Origin: Nocardioides potassii
Lineage (GTDB): Bacteria; Actinomycetota; Actinomycetes; Propionibacteriales; Nocardioidaceae
Assembly (NCBI RefSeq): GCF_021648885.1
Contig: NZ_JAKJHZ010000005.1
Span: 620,001-684,000, forward strand
DNA length: 64,000 bases
Direction: 5' to 3'
Shown here piece by piece: positions 45,087-52,864 of this stretch (its first letter is position 1; every line of letters starts with the position of its first letter). Made by a program: the position numbers and the translations under genes. The notes below the pieces were generated by a model. It saw only the letters and a list, made by a program, of their open reading frames with translations, was not told the origin of the DNA and made no database searches.

Positions 45087-45110
45087 TTGTCAGTGGCTCG
45101 CCCTAGCGTC
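45087..45110 (+). promoter_or_regulatory. PafBC-type (RecA-NDp-like) recA promoter
   Basis: TTGTCAGTGGCT at 45087-45098 with CTAGCGTC at 45103-45110 closely resembles the LexA-independent, PafBC-dependent DNA-damage promoter described before mycobacterial recA. It lies downstream of the LexA box and would give a second damage response route. Confidence 0.7.
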
Positions 45111-45152
45111 GCAGACGTACCTCACACAACGACGAGAGAACGGGACACAGCA

Positions 45153-46205
45153 ATGGCTGGTGCAGACCGCGAGAAGGCCCTCGACGCCGCGCTCGCACAG
45201 GTGGAGAAGCAGTTCGGCAAGGGCTCGGTCATGCGACTGGGCGACGAGACGCGTGCCCCGCTCGAGGTGATCCCCACCGGGTCGATCGCCCTCGACGTGG
45301 CCCTCGGCCTGGGCGGCCTGCCGCGCGGTCGCGTGGTCGAGATCTACGGTCCGGAGTCCTCCGGAAAGACGACGGTCGCCCTCCACGCGGTGGCCAGCGC
45401 CCAGGCGGCCGGCGGCATCGTCGCCTTCATCGACGCCGAGCACGCGCTCGACCCCGACTACGCCAAGGCCCTCGGCGTCGACACCGACGCCCTCCTGGTC
45501 TCCCAGCCCGACTCCGGCGAGCAAGCCCTCGAGATCGCCGACATGCTGATCCGTTCCGGTGCCCTCTCGCTGATCGTCATCGACTCCGTCGCGGCGCTCG
45601 TCCCCCGCGCCGAGATCGAGGGCGAGATGGGTGACAGCCACGTCGGCCTCCAGGCCCGCCTGATGAGCCAGGCGCTGCGCAAGATGACCGGTGCCCTCAA
45701 CAACTCCGGCACCACCGCCATCTTCATCAACCAGCTGCGCGAGAAGATCGGCGTGATGTTCGGCTCGCCCGAGACCACGACCGGTGGTCGCGCGCTGAAG
45801 TTCTACTCCTCGGTGCGTCTCGACGTGCGCCGCATCGAGACGCTCAAGGACGGCACCGACATGGTCGGCAACCGCACCCGCGTCAAGGTCGTCAAGAACA
45901 AGGTGGCCCCGCCGTTCAAGCAGGCCGAGTTCGACATCATGTACGGCAAGGGCATCAGCCGTGAGGGCGGCCTGATCGACGTCGGCGTCGAGGCGGGCAT
46001 CATCCGCAAGGCCGGCGCCTGGTACACCTACGAGGGCGACCAGCTCGGTCAGGGCAAGGAGAACTCCCGCAACTTCCTCAAGGACAACCCCGACCTCGCC
46101 AACGAGATCGAGAAGCTGATCCTGGAGAAGCTCGGCGTGATCCCGGCCGTCGACAAGCCTGCCGACGACCTGAGCGACGAGCCCATCGGGGTCAACGACT
46201 TCTGA
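45153..46205 (+). CDS. recA: Recombinase RecA
   Basis: A 350-residue RecA with no intein. Walker [10 protein letters not shown] and Walker [11 protein letters not shown], the DNA-binding loop region [30 protein letters not shown] (in parts) and the [21 protein letters not shown] segment are all intact. It promotes strand exchange and LexA cleavage. The ATG at 45153 gives the standard N-terminus [21 protein letters not shown]; the frame is open upstream but that part is the promoter region. recX follows by 16 bases. Confidence 0.97.
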   Translation: MAGADREKALDAALAQVEKQFGKGSVMRLGDETRAPLEVIPTGSIALDVALGLGGLPRGRVVEIYGPESSGKTTVALHAVASAQAAGGIVAFIDAEHALDPDYAKALGVDTDALLVSQPDSGEQALEIADMLIRSGALSLIVIDSVAALVPRAEIEGEMGDSHVGLQARLMSQALRKMTGALNNSGTTAIFINQLREKIGVMFGSPETTTGGRALKFYSSVRLDVRRIETLKDGTDMVGNRTRVKVVKNKVAPPFKQAEFDIMYGKGISREGGLIDVGVEAGIIRKAGAWYTYEGDQLGQGKENSRNFLKDNPDLANEIEKLILEKLGVIPAVDKPADDLSDEPIGVNDF

Positions 46206-46221
46206 GTCGACGTCCGACCAG

Positions 46222-46977
46222 ATGTCTGCCGACGAGCACCGACCGCCGCCCGACTGGGTCGGCGACGTCAGCCTCGGTGTGAGGGCGTGGGTGGGGGACA
46301 CCCCACCCACGCCTCACCCGGAGCGGTCGTCCGGTGAGCAGTCCTCCGAGCGCTCACCCGCCGGGCGCCGCACCGCGAAGACCGGGCGCCGCGGCCAGGG
46401 ACGCTCGCGCACGAAGACGTGGGAGGAGCGCAAGGCCGCCCGGATCGCCCGCGAGGAGGCCGCGGCCGCCGAGGTCGAGGCCGATCCCGAGTCGGTGGCG
46501 CGCACGATCCTGCTCGACTCGCTCACCGGGCAGGCGCGCACCCGCAAGGAGCTCGCCGACAAGCTGGCCAAGCGAGGTGTCCCCGACGAGCTGGCGTCGT
46601 CACTCCTCGACCGGTTCACCGAGGTCGGGCTGATCGACGACTCGGCCTACGCCCGCCAGTGGGTGGAGAGCCGCCACCGCAGCCGGGGGCTCGCCCCTCG
46701 GGCGCTGGCGCAGGAGCTGCGCCGCAAGGGCGTGGGCGACGAGGAGGCCAAGGAGGCGCTCGAGCAGATAGGCGAGGACGACCAGCGGGCCGCCGCCCGC
46801 GCCCTCGTCGACCGCAAGCTCCGCTCGATGTCCGGCCTCGACCCGCAGGTCGCGACCCGTCGCCTCGCCGGCCTGCTTGCCCGCAAGGGCTACGCGGCCG
46901 GTCTCGCGTTCTCGGTCGTGCGTGAGGCCCTCGCCGAGCAGGACGCCGACCTCGACGAGCCGCACCCGGACTTCTGA
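46222..46977 (+). CDS. recX: Regulatory protein RecX
   Basis: A 251-residue RecX, which limits RecA filament growth. The conserved helical repeats start near residue 90 (ARTILLDSLTGQARTRKELADKL) and include GLIDDSAYARQWVESRHRS and GLAPRALAQELRRKGV. The first 85 residues are an extra charged, low-complexity extension rich in Arg, Ser and Pro, common in actinobacterial RecX but long here. Position behind recA confirms the call. Confidence 0.93.
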   Translation: MSADEHRPPPDWVGDVSLGVRAWVGDTPPTPHPERSSGEQSSERSPAGRRTAKTGRRGQGRSRTKTWEERKAARIAREEAAAAEVEADPESVARTILLDSLTGQARTRKELADKLAKRGVPDELASSLLDRFTEVGLIDDSAYARQWVESRHRSRGLAPRALAQELRRKGVGDEEAKEALEQIGEDDQRAAARALVDRKLRSMSGLDPQVATRRLAGLLARKGYAAGLAFSVVREALAEQDADLDEPHPDF

Positions 46978-47132
46978 GCTCCGCCACGCTTCCCTGTCCG
47001 GCTGCGCGCGGGAGTGTCACGCGAAGCCGCACGCATGGGTGCGGGTCCAGCTGACGTGAGTGGCGCCCGTCCCGGTGTGCTGTGGTGACGGTCGTCATCG
47101 ACCAGCGCGACGACAGGTGGTGGGATGGCCCC

Positions 47133-47621
47133 GTGAGCAACGAGCGCGAGGTCCTGACCTACGAGATGTTCGGCACCGCCACCCAGCAGCTGGCGCAGGA
47201 GGTGGCGGACTCGGGGTTCGTGCCCGACATGATCCTGTCGATCGCGCGCGGCGGGCTCGGCCTCGGCATGGGGCTTGGCTACGCCCTCGGCGTGAAGAAC
47301 CTGTCGGTGGTCAACGTCGAGTTCTACACCGGTGTCGACCAGCGCCTCGAGGTGCCGATCATGCTGCCGCCCACGCCGGCGCGGGTGGACCTGTCCGGCC
47401 TGAAGGTGCTGATCGCCGACGACGTGGCCGACACGGGCCGCACGCTCGAGCTCGTCCACGAGTTCTGCGAGGGGCACGTCGCCGAGGCGCGCACGGTCGT
47501 CATCTACGAGAAGCCGCAGTCCGTCATCAAGCCCGACTACGCCTGGCGGCGCACCGAGCAGTGGATCGACTTCCCGTGGTCGGTCCTGCCGCCGGTCGTC
47601 CCGGGCGCGCTCGCGCACTGA
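47133..47621 (+). CDS. Phosphoribosyltransferase-family protein
   Basis: A 162-residue type I phosphoribosyltransferase. The PRPP loop VLIADDVADTGRTLEL is clear, and VPDMILSIARGGLGLGMGLGYAL is the upstream pyrophosphate loop. The base acceptor is probably a 6-oxopurine. I start it at GTG 47133 (SNEREVLTYEMFG) because close relatives begin there and TGGGAT lies six bases before it; the frame is open to 47082. Confidence 0.85.
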   Translation: MSNEREVLTYEMFGTATQQLAQEVADSGFVPDMILSIARGGLGLGMGLGYALGVKNLSVVNVEFYTGVDQRLEVPIMLPPTPARVDLSGLKVLIADDVADTGRTLELVHEFCEGHVAEARTVVIYEKPQSVIKPDYAWRRTEQWIDFPWSVLPPVVPGALAH

Positions 47622-47622
47622 C

Positions 47623-48333
47623 GTGCCGGACCCCGTTGCGGTCGTCGTACGGCACCACGGGCGGGACCTGAGCGGCACGACACTCCCGGGCGAGTCCTGG
47701 GCGGCCGCGGCCGAGCGGGTGGCCGGAGCGTCCTCCGTCGACCCGACCGCGGTGGACCTGTCGGGCGAGGTCAAGCGCTTCGATGTCACGCCCGACCGGG
47801 TCGTCACGCTGCGCGCGATGACCCTCGGTGACCTCGACCTCGTCACCCGCTGGCGCGACGGAGCCGCCGTACGACAGTGGTGGCAGGTGGGTGCCGAGCA
47901 GACGCTCGAGCAGATCCGGGAGATGTACGCCGAGCGCATCGCGGGACGCAGCCCGACGCGGATGTGGATCATCGAGGTCAACGGACGGTCCGTCGGGTTC
48001 GTGCAGGACTACGTGCTCCGCGACTACCCCGACTACGCCGTGCTCACCCCGGACCCGGAGGCCGTGGGCGTGGACTACGCGATCGGGGCGGACGAGTGGC
48101 GGGGGAGAGGACTCGGACCGGCCGTCCTCTGGAGCTGGATGCGACAGACCCGGCAGCTACGACCGGAGGCGATCACCTACTTCTCGGCCCCCGACCACCG
48201 CAACCGCGCCTCGCTGCGGGTGCTGGCGAAGGCGGGCTTCGCCGCCGGGACCTGGTTCGACGACCCGCAGTCCGACGGCTCGGTGCACACGGTGGTCGGG
48301 TGCACGCTCGACGTCCGCCGCGTGCTGGGCTGA
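47623..48333 (+). CDS. GNAT acetyltransferase (AAC(6')-like)
   Basis: A 236-residue protein from GTG. The first 70 residues are a non-conserved lead-in. The rest is a GNAT domain: VTLRAMTLGDLDLVTRWRD, WIIEVNGRSVGFVQDYVL, IGADEWRGRGLGPAVLWSWM (acetyl-CoA loop) and NRASLRVLAKAGF. It resembles the aminoglycoside 6'-acetyltransferase/siderophore acyltransferase group, but its substrate is not shown. It follows the phosphoribosyltransferase stop by one base. Confidence 0.82.
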   Translation: MPDPVAVVVRHHGRDLSGTTLPGESWAAAAERVAGASSVDPTAVDLSGEVKRFDVTPDRVVTLRAMTLGDLDLVTRWRDGAAVRQWWQVGAEQTLEQIREMYAERIAGRSPTRMWIIEVNGRSVGFVQDYVLRDYPDYAVLTPDPEAVGVDYAIGADEWRGRGLGPAVLWSWMRQTRQLRPEAITYFSAPDHRNRASLRVLAKAGFAAGTWFDDPQSDGSVHTVVGCTLDVRRVLG

Positions 48334-48364
48334 TCGGGCACCGGGCGTGGGCCATGATGTGCCC

Positions 48365-49219
48365 ATGACGACCTCCGCCATCGCCGACGCCCTCCGCCTG
48401 CCGCCGGGACCGGTCGACCTGACCTCGATCGAGACGGACGCGGCACCGGGCTTCGACGGCAAGAAGGCCGACGGGCAGGCCGCCCTCCACGCGATGGGCG
48501 ACGAGCTGGCCGACCTGCAGGAGCGGCTGTGGGCCCAGCGGACGGTCGGGACCGATCGCCGCGTGCTCCTGGTGCTGCAGGGCATGGACACCAGCGGCAA
48601 GGGCGGGGTGCTGCGGCACACGATCGGCCTCGTCGACCCCCAGGGCGTGCGGATCACCAGCTTCAAGGCGCCGACCGAGGAGGAGCGCGCGCACGACTTC
48701 CTGTGGCGCATCGAGAAGGGTCTGCCACCGGCCGGCTACATCGGCGTCTTCGACCGCTCGCACTACGAGGACGTGCTCATCGGCAAGGTCCGCGCCTTGG
48801 CCGACGACGACGAGATCGAGCGCAGGTACGGCGCCATCAACGACTTCGAGGCACGCCTCTCCGGCGAGGGGTTCACGATCGTCAAGTGCATGCTCCACAT
48901 CAGCCCCCAGGAGCAGAAGTCACGCCTCGAGGAGCGCCTCGCCAACCCCGAGAAGTACTGGAAGTACAACCCGGGGGACCTCGACGAGCGCGCGCTGTGG
49001 CCTGCCTACCGCGAGGCCTACGAGACCGTGCTCGAGCGCACCAGCACCCAGGTCGCGCCGTGGCACGTGATCCCGTCCGACAAGAAGTGGTACCGCAACC
49101 TGGCCATCGCGCAGCTGCTCCTCGACACGCTGCGCGGACTGGACCTGCAGTGGCCCGAGGCCGACTTCGAGGTCGAGACGGAGAAGAAGCGGCTCGCCGA
49201 GGAGTCCCCGGTCCAGTGA
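48365..49219 (+). CDS. ppk2: Polyphosphate kinase 2 family protein
   Basis: A 284-residue PPK2. It transfers phosphate between polyphosphate and nucleotides. The Walker A loop GMDTSGKGG, the lid region and the Walker B-like FDRSHYEDVLIGKVR, and the closing WHVIPSDKKWYRNLAI are all characteristic. Its single-domain length fits class I or III enzymes; which nucleotide is used is not clear. CATGAT six bases before the ATG suggests a leaderless start. Its stop overlaps the HipA-like gene. Confidence 0.92.
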   Translation: MTTSAIADALRLPPGPVDLTSIETDAAPGFDGKKADGQAALHAMGDELADLQERLWAQRTVGTDRRVLLVLQGMDTSGKGGVLRHTIGLVDPQGVRITSFKAPTEEERAHDFLWRIEKGLPPAGYIGVFDRSHYEDVLIGKVRALADDDEIERRYGAINDFEARLSGEGFTIVKCMLHISPQEQKSRLEERLANPEKYWKYNPGDLDERALWPAYREAYETVLERTSTQVAPWHVIPSDKKWYRNLAIAQLLLDTLRGLDLQWPEADFEVETEKKRLAEESPVQ

Positions 49220-50007
49220 CCTCCCCCGGATTGCCCGTCGTCACGGTCACGCGCTATGTCACACCCCTGCGCGAGGGCGGCAGCCTGCCCGGGGTCGTCG
49301 AGGGCGACGACCTCGGGACCTACGTCTGCAAGTTCCGGGGAGCCGGGCAGGGCGCCAAGGTGCTCGTCGCGGAGGTCATCGTCAGCGGACTGGCCACCCG
49401 CCTGGGCCTGCGCACGCCGCGCCTCGTCGAGCTCGACCTCGATCCCGAGCTCGCGCGCTACGAGGCCGACGAGGAGGTGCAGGACCTCCTCAACGCCAGC
49501 GTGGGGGCGAACCTCGGCATCGACTTCCTCCCGGGCTCGTTCGGCGTCGACGGGCAGGTGAGCAACCCCGATGACGAGGGCGCGCGCGTGCTCTGGCTCG
49601 ACGCCTTCACGGCCAACGTCGACCGATCGTGGCGCAACCCCAACCTCCTGGTCTGGCACGGCGACCTCTGGGTCATCGACCACGGCGCCTCGCTCTACTT
49701 CCACCACGGGTGGGCAGGCGGCGTGACCGACCCGGCACGGTTCGCCGCGCAGCCGTGGGACCCGAGCGGCCACGTCTTCGAGACCTGCGCGGATCGCGCC
49801 CGTGAGCTGGACGCGGACATCGCGGCGTCGCTGGGCCGGGACGTGTTCGTCGAGGTCCTCGCCGACGTGCCCGACGTCTGGCTCGAGCCCGTGCCCGGCC
49901 GCGACGGCGCGGACCCGCTCGGTCCGGACGCGCTGCGGGCGGCCTACGTCGACTTCCTGGACGCGCGCCTCGGCACCCGCCAGTGGCTGCCGGGAGGTGC
50001 CGGATGA
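49216..50007 (+). CDS. HipA-like kinase
   Basis: A 263-residue HipA-family kinase, shorter than true HipA toxins (about 440 residues). VCKFRGAGQGAKVLVAEVIVS holds the ATP-site lysine and following helix, LWLDAFTANVDRSWRNPNLL is the catalytic loop (D..N.DR...N) and WVIDHGASLYF the metal-binding DHG. It starts at GTG over the PPK2 stop. The next gene encodes DUF3037, its usual partner. Whether it acts as a toxin is not known. Confidence 0.87.
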   Translation: MTSPGLPVVTVTRYVTPLREGGSLPGVVEGDDLGTYVCKFRGAGQGAKVLVAEVIVSGLATRLGLRTPRLVELDLDPELARYEADEEVQDLLNASVGANLGIDFLPGSFGVDGQVSNPDDEGARVLWLDAFTANVDRSWRNPNLLVWHGDLWVIDHGASLYFHHGWAGGVTDPARFAAQPWDPSGHVFETCADRARELDADIAASLGRDVFVEVLADVPDVWLEPVPGRDGADPLGPDALRAAYVDFLDARLGTRQWLPGGAG

Positions 50008-50381
50008 GGCACGCCTACCAGTACGTCGTGCTGCGCTGCGTCCCACGCCCGGAGCGCGAGGAGTTCCTCAACGTCGGCGTCGTGCTCCACTGCCAGGGCG
50101 CCGACTACCTCGACGTCGCCTGCCACGTCGACGCCGAGCGGCTGCGGGCCCTCCACGCCGGCATCGATGCCGGGCAGGTGCGCGAGGCGCTGGCGTTCGT
50201 GGACCTCGTGTGCCGCGGTGACGAGCGGGCGGGGGAGGCGGCCCGGCAGTCGCTCGGTCAGCGGTTCGGTTTCCTCAAGGCGCCGCGCAGCACCGTCCTG
50301 CAGCCGGGGCCGGTCCACGGCGGCGTCACCGAGGACCCCGGCCGCCAGCTCGAGCACCTGCGCGAGCGGTTGATCGGTTGA
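50004..50381 (+). CDS. DUF3037 protein, partner of the HipA-like kinase
   Basis: A 125-residue DUF3037 protein: YQYVVLRCVPRPEREEFLNVGVVLHC is the family signature, followed by a helical part and a C-terminal strand near VLQPGPVHGGVTEDP. The start overlaps the kinase stop. The pair is widely conserved, suggesting that the two proteins work together, but the function is unknown. Confidence 0.88.
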   Translation: MRHAYQYVVLRCVPRPEREEFLNVGVVLHCQGADYLDVACHVDAERLRALHAGIDAGQVREALAFVDLVCRGDERAGEAARQSLGQRFGFLKAPRSTVLQPGPVHGGVTEDPGRQLEHLRERLIG

Positions 50382-50399
50382 CGCTCTGGTGAGGATGCG

Positions 50400-51098
50400 A
50401 TGACGTACGTCGCCGCCGTCCGCGCCGCACTCGCCGAGTCCGGCGACCCCGAGCGCGCGGCGCAGCAGCAGGCATACATGAAGTCCGAGCTGCCCTACGT
50501 CGGGCTGGGTGCGCCCGCGCTGCGGGCGCTGCTGCGGCCGATCCTGGTCGAGCACCGCTTCGCCGACCGCGCTCAGTGGGAGGCAGCGGCGCTGGAGCTG
50601 GTCGAGGACGCGACCCATCGCGAGGAGTGGTACAGCGCGGTCGCCCTGCTGCGGCACAGGTCCTACCGGACGTGGCTCGACCCGGACGTCCTGCCGCTCC
50701 TCGAGGAGGTCGTCCGCACGGCTGCGTGGTGGGACGTCGTCGACGAGGTGGCCGGCCACCTCGTGGGCCAGGTGCTGCTCGACCATCGTGACGGCACGAC
50801 GCCGGTGATGGACGGGTGGTCGGTGGACCCGGACAGCCTGTGGGTCCGGCGTACGGCGATGCTGTCCCAGCTGCGCCACGAGGAGCAGACGGACACCGAC
50901 CTGCTGGCCCGGGTGCTGGTCGCCAACCTCGACGACACGGCGTACGGCCGGGACTTCTTCGTGCGCAAGGCGCTCGGCTGGGCGCTGCGCCAGCACGCGC
51001 GCACGGACGCGGCGTGGGTCCGGGCGTTCGTCTCGACCCACGCCGGCCGATTGAGCGGGCTGTCACGCCGCGAGGCGCTCAAGCACCTCCCGGCCTGA
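50400..51098 (+). CDS. DNA alkylation repair (AlkD-like HEAT) protein
   Basis: A 232-residue HEAT-repeat protein similar to AlkD glycosylases, which excise alkylated bases. QAYMKSELPYVGLGAPALRALLRP opens the family domain; WDVVDEVAGHLVGQVL, LWVRRTAMLSQLRH and DFFVRKALGWALRQHARTD contain the Trp, Asp and Arg positions expected near DNA. It begins at ATG 50400, 18 bases after the DUF3037 stop. Confidence 0.88.
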   Translation: MTYVAAVRAALAESGDPERAAQQQAYMKSELPYVGLGAPALRALLRPILVEHRFADRAQWEAAALELVEDATHREEWYSAVALLRHRSYRTWLDPDVLPLLEEVVRTAAWWDVVDEVAGHLVGQVLLDHRDGTTPVMDGWSVDPDSLWVRRTAMLSQLRHEEQTDTDLLARVLVANLDDTAYGRDFFVRKALGWALRQHARTDAAWVRAFVSTHAGRLSGLSRREALKHLPA

Positions 51099-51116
51099 GC
51101 CGGCCCGCTCAGGTTT
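51094..51116. terminator. Bidirectional terminator between alkD-like and cbiX-like genes
   Basis: CCTGAGC (51094-51100) and GCTCAGG (51107-51113) form a perfect 7-bp stem with a six-base loop, followed by TTT. It overlaps the stop of the AlkD-like gene and lies between two convergent genes. Confidence 0.65.
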
Positions 51117-51131
51117 CAGATGGCTGGCCCG

Positions 51132-51875
51132 TCAGACCGGGACGAGCTCGACGGCACCGACGGCGTAGCGGGCGAGGATCGCGCGGGCAACCGCCGGGTG
51201 GGCGCCGAGCGGGTCGGACACGGCGACGGCGCCGGCCTCGAGGGCGAGCTCGGAGGCCCGGTCGGGCAGCCGGCCCGGTGCGAGGAAGAAGGACGCGACC
51301 GCGATGTGGCGCTTGCCCTCCGCGCGCAGCGCTCGGACGGCCTCCCCGGTCGCCGGCGGCGTCGCCGACGCGAAGGCCGCCGTGACGGGGAGCTTGTGGC
51401 GCGCGGCCCAGGTGCGGGCGATGCGGGCCACCGACTGGTTGGCGAGCGGGTCCGACGACCCGGCGGCGGCCAGCACGAGGGCGTCGAGCTCGCGGACGCG
51501 CGCGGTCTTGAGGGCCTCGCGCAGGCGGACGTCGAGCACCTCGAGGAAGGCGGCCTCCATGCCGAGGATGCGGCTGGCCTGGATCCGCACGCCCTCGTGG
51601 CGCGCCATCGCCGAGGCGATCACCTCGGGGACGTCGACCTTGGCGTGGTAGGCCTCGGTGAGGAGGAGCGGCACGACGACGATCTCGTCGAAGCCGGCCT
51701 TCACCAGGCGGTCGACCACCGTGTCGAAGGACGGCTTGGCCAGGTCGAGGAACGCCGTCTCGACGCGCAGGTCGGGGCGCATCGCCTTGACCTCGGCGAC
51801 CAGCGCCTTGATCGTCGCGGCGGAGCGGGGGTCGCGGCTTCCGTGAGCCAGGGCAACCAGAGCAGGAGCAGCCAT
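51132..51875 (-). CDS. Sirohydrochlorin chelatase (CbiX-type)
   Basis: A 247-residue double CbiX protein that inserts iron into sirohydrochlorin, giving the siroheme needed by the sulfite reductase encoded upstream. ALAHGSRDPRSAATI carries the N-terminal metal histidine; VVPLLLTEAYHAKVDVPEVI carries the second. The C-terminal half repeats the fold (LAAAGSSDPLAN, VASFFLAPGRLPDR) with less conserved ligands. It lies 90 bases downstream of cysH, probably in the same operon. Confidence 0.9.
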   Translation of the reverse strand: MAAPALVALAHGSRDPRSAATIKALVAEVKAMRPDLRVETAFLDLAKPSFDTVVDRLVKAGFDEIVVVPLLLTEAYHAKVDVPEVIASAMARHEGVRIQASRILGMEAAFLEVLDVRLREALKTARVRELDALVLAAAGSSDPLANQSVARIARTWAARHKLPVTAAFASATPPATGEAVRALRAEGKRHIAVASFFLAPGRLPDRASELALEAGAVAVSDPLGAHPAVARAILARYAVGAVELVPV

Positions 51876-51965
51876 CAGGGGTGCCTCCGATCGTGTGTGG
51901 TGGTGCGGTGCAACAGGGTGGTGGGAGCGACGGCGCTGTCGCGGAGAAGAACGTCGTGGGATGAG

Positions 51966-52709
51966 CTAGGCATGGATCCCGCACTCCGTCTTGGTGGTGC
52001 CGGCCCAGCGGCCGCTGCGGGGGTCGTCGCCCGGGGCGACGCGGCGGGTGCACGGCCAGCAGCCGATGCTCGGGTAGCCGTCGTGCACGAGCGGGTTGAC
52101 CAGCACGCCGTTCTCGGCGATGTAGGCGTCCACCTGCTCGTCGCTCCAGCGGGCGAGCGGCGAGACCTTGACCTTGCCCTTGCGGGCGTCCCAGCCGACG
52201 ACCGGGGCGATCACGCGGTTGTGGGTCTCGGCGCGGCGCAGGCCGGTGGCCCAGGCGTCGTACTCCGCGAGGGTGTCGTTGAGCGGCTGCACCTTGCGGA
52301 GCGCGCAGCAGAGGTCGGGGTCGGTCTTGTAGAGGTCCTTGCCGTACTGCGCGTCCTGCTCGGCGATCGTCAGCGACGTGCTGACCGTGCGGAGGTTGAC
52401 CGGCAGCGTCGCCTCGACGGCGTCGCGGGTGCCGATCGTCTCGATGAAGTGGTAGCCGGTGTCGAGGAAGACGACGTCGACGCCGGGCGCGACCTTGGAC
52501 GCGAGGTGGGCGAGGACGGCGTCGCCCATCGACGACGTGATGGCGAACCGGTCACCGAAGGTGGCCACGGCCCACTCGATGATCACCTCGGCCGGGGCGA
52601 GCTCGAGCTCGGCGCCGACGTGGGAGACGAGCTCGCGCAGCTCCTCGGGCGTACGTCCCTCGGTGTGGGTGCCCTTGAAGTCGCGGGCGGCCTGCGTGGA
52701 GGCGCTCAT
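51966..52709 (-). CDS. cysH: Adenylyl-sulfate (APS) reductase
   Basis: A 247-residue enzyme that reduces activated sulfate to sulfite. Two cysteine pairs, CC in DLCCALRKV and CxxC in IGCWPCTRRV, are the 4Fe-4S ligands found in APS-specific enzymes and absent from PAPS reductases, so APS is the likely substrate. The catalytic cysteine is in the C-terminal TKTECGIHA. The ATG overlaps the stop of the 52-residue zinc-ribbon gene. Confidence 0.93.
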   Translation of the reverse strand: MSASTQAARDFKGTHTEGRTPEELRELVSHVGAELELAPAEVIIEWAVATFGDRFAITSSMGDAVLAHLASKVAPGVDVVFLDTGYHFIETIGTRDAVEATLPVNLRTVSTSLTIAEQDAQYGKDLYKTDPDLCCALRKVQPLNDTLAEYDAWATGLRRAETHNRVIAPVVGWDARKGKVKVSPLARWSDEQVDAYIAENGVLVNPLVHDGYPSIGCWPCTRRVAPGDDPRSGRWAGTTKTECGIHA

Positions 52710-52864
52710 GACGGGACACCTCCTCCCGGCCGGATCATCCCGGTCATCCTCACGGTGAAGGCGCGCAGGCACGAGCGGCACTCCCAGGCACCCGCACCCT
52801 CCTGGGGGAACAGGTTCTCGTCCCCGCAGTAGGGGCAGTGGAAGGGGACTGCGCGCTCGCTCAT
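52706..52864 (-). CDS. 52-residue zinc-ribbon protein of the sulfur operon
   Basis: A very short gene between sulfite reductase and cysH, coupled to both: its ATG overlaps the sulfite reductase stop by one base and its stop overlaps the cysH ATG by four. The sequence has CPYCG and, about 16 residues later, CRSC, a four-cysteine zinc ribbon, followed by LRAFTVRMTG. Similar tiny proteins sit at this place in other actinobacteria. A role as redox or assembly partner of CysH or sulfite reductase is inference. Confidence 0.85.
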   Translation of the reverse strand: MSERAVPFHCPYCGDENLFPQEGAGAWECRSCLRAFTVRMTGMIRPGGGVPS

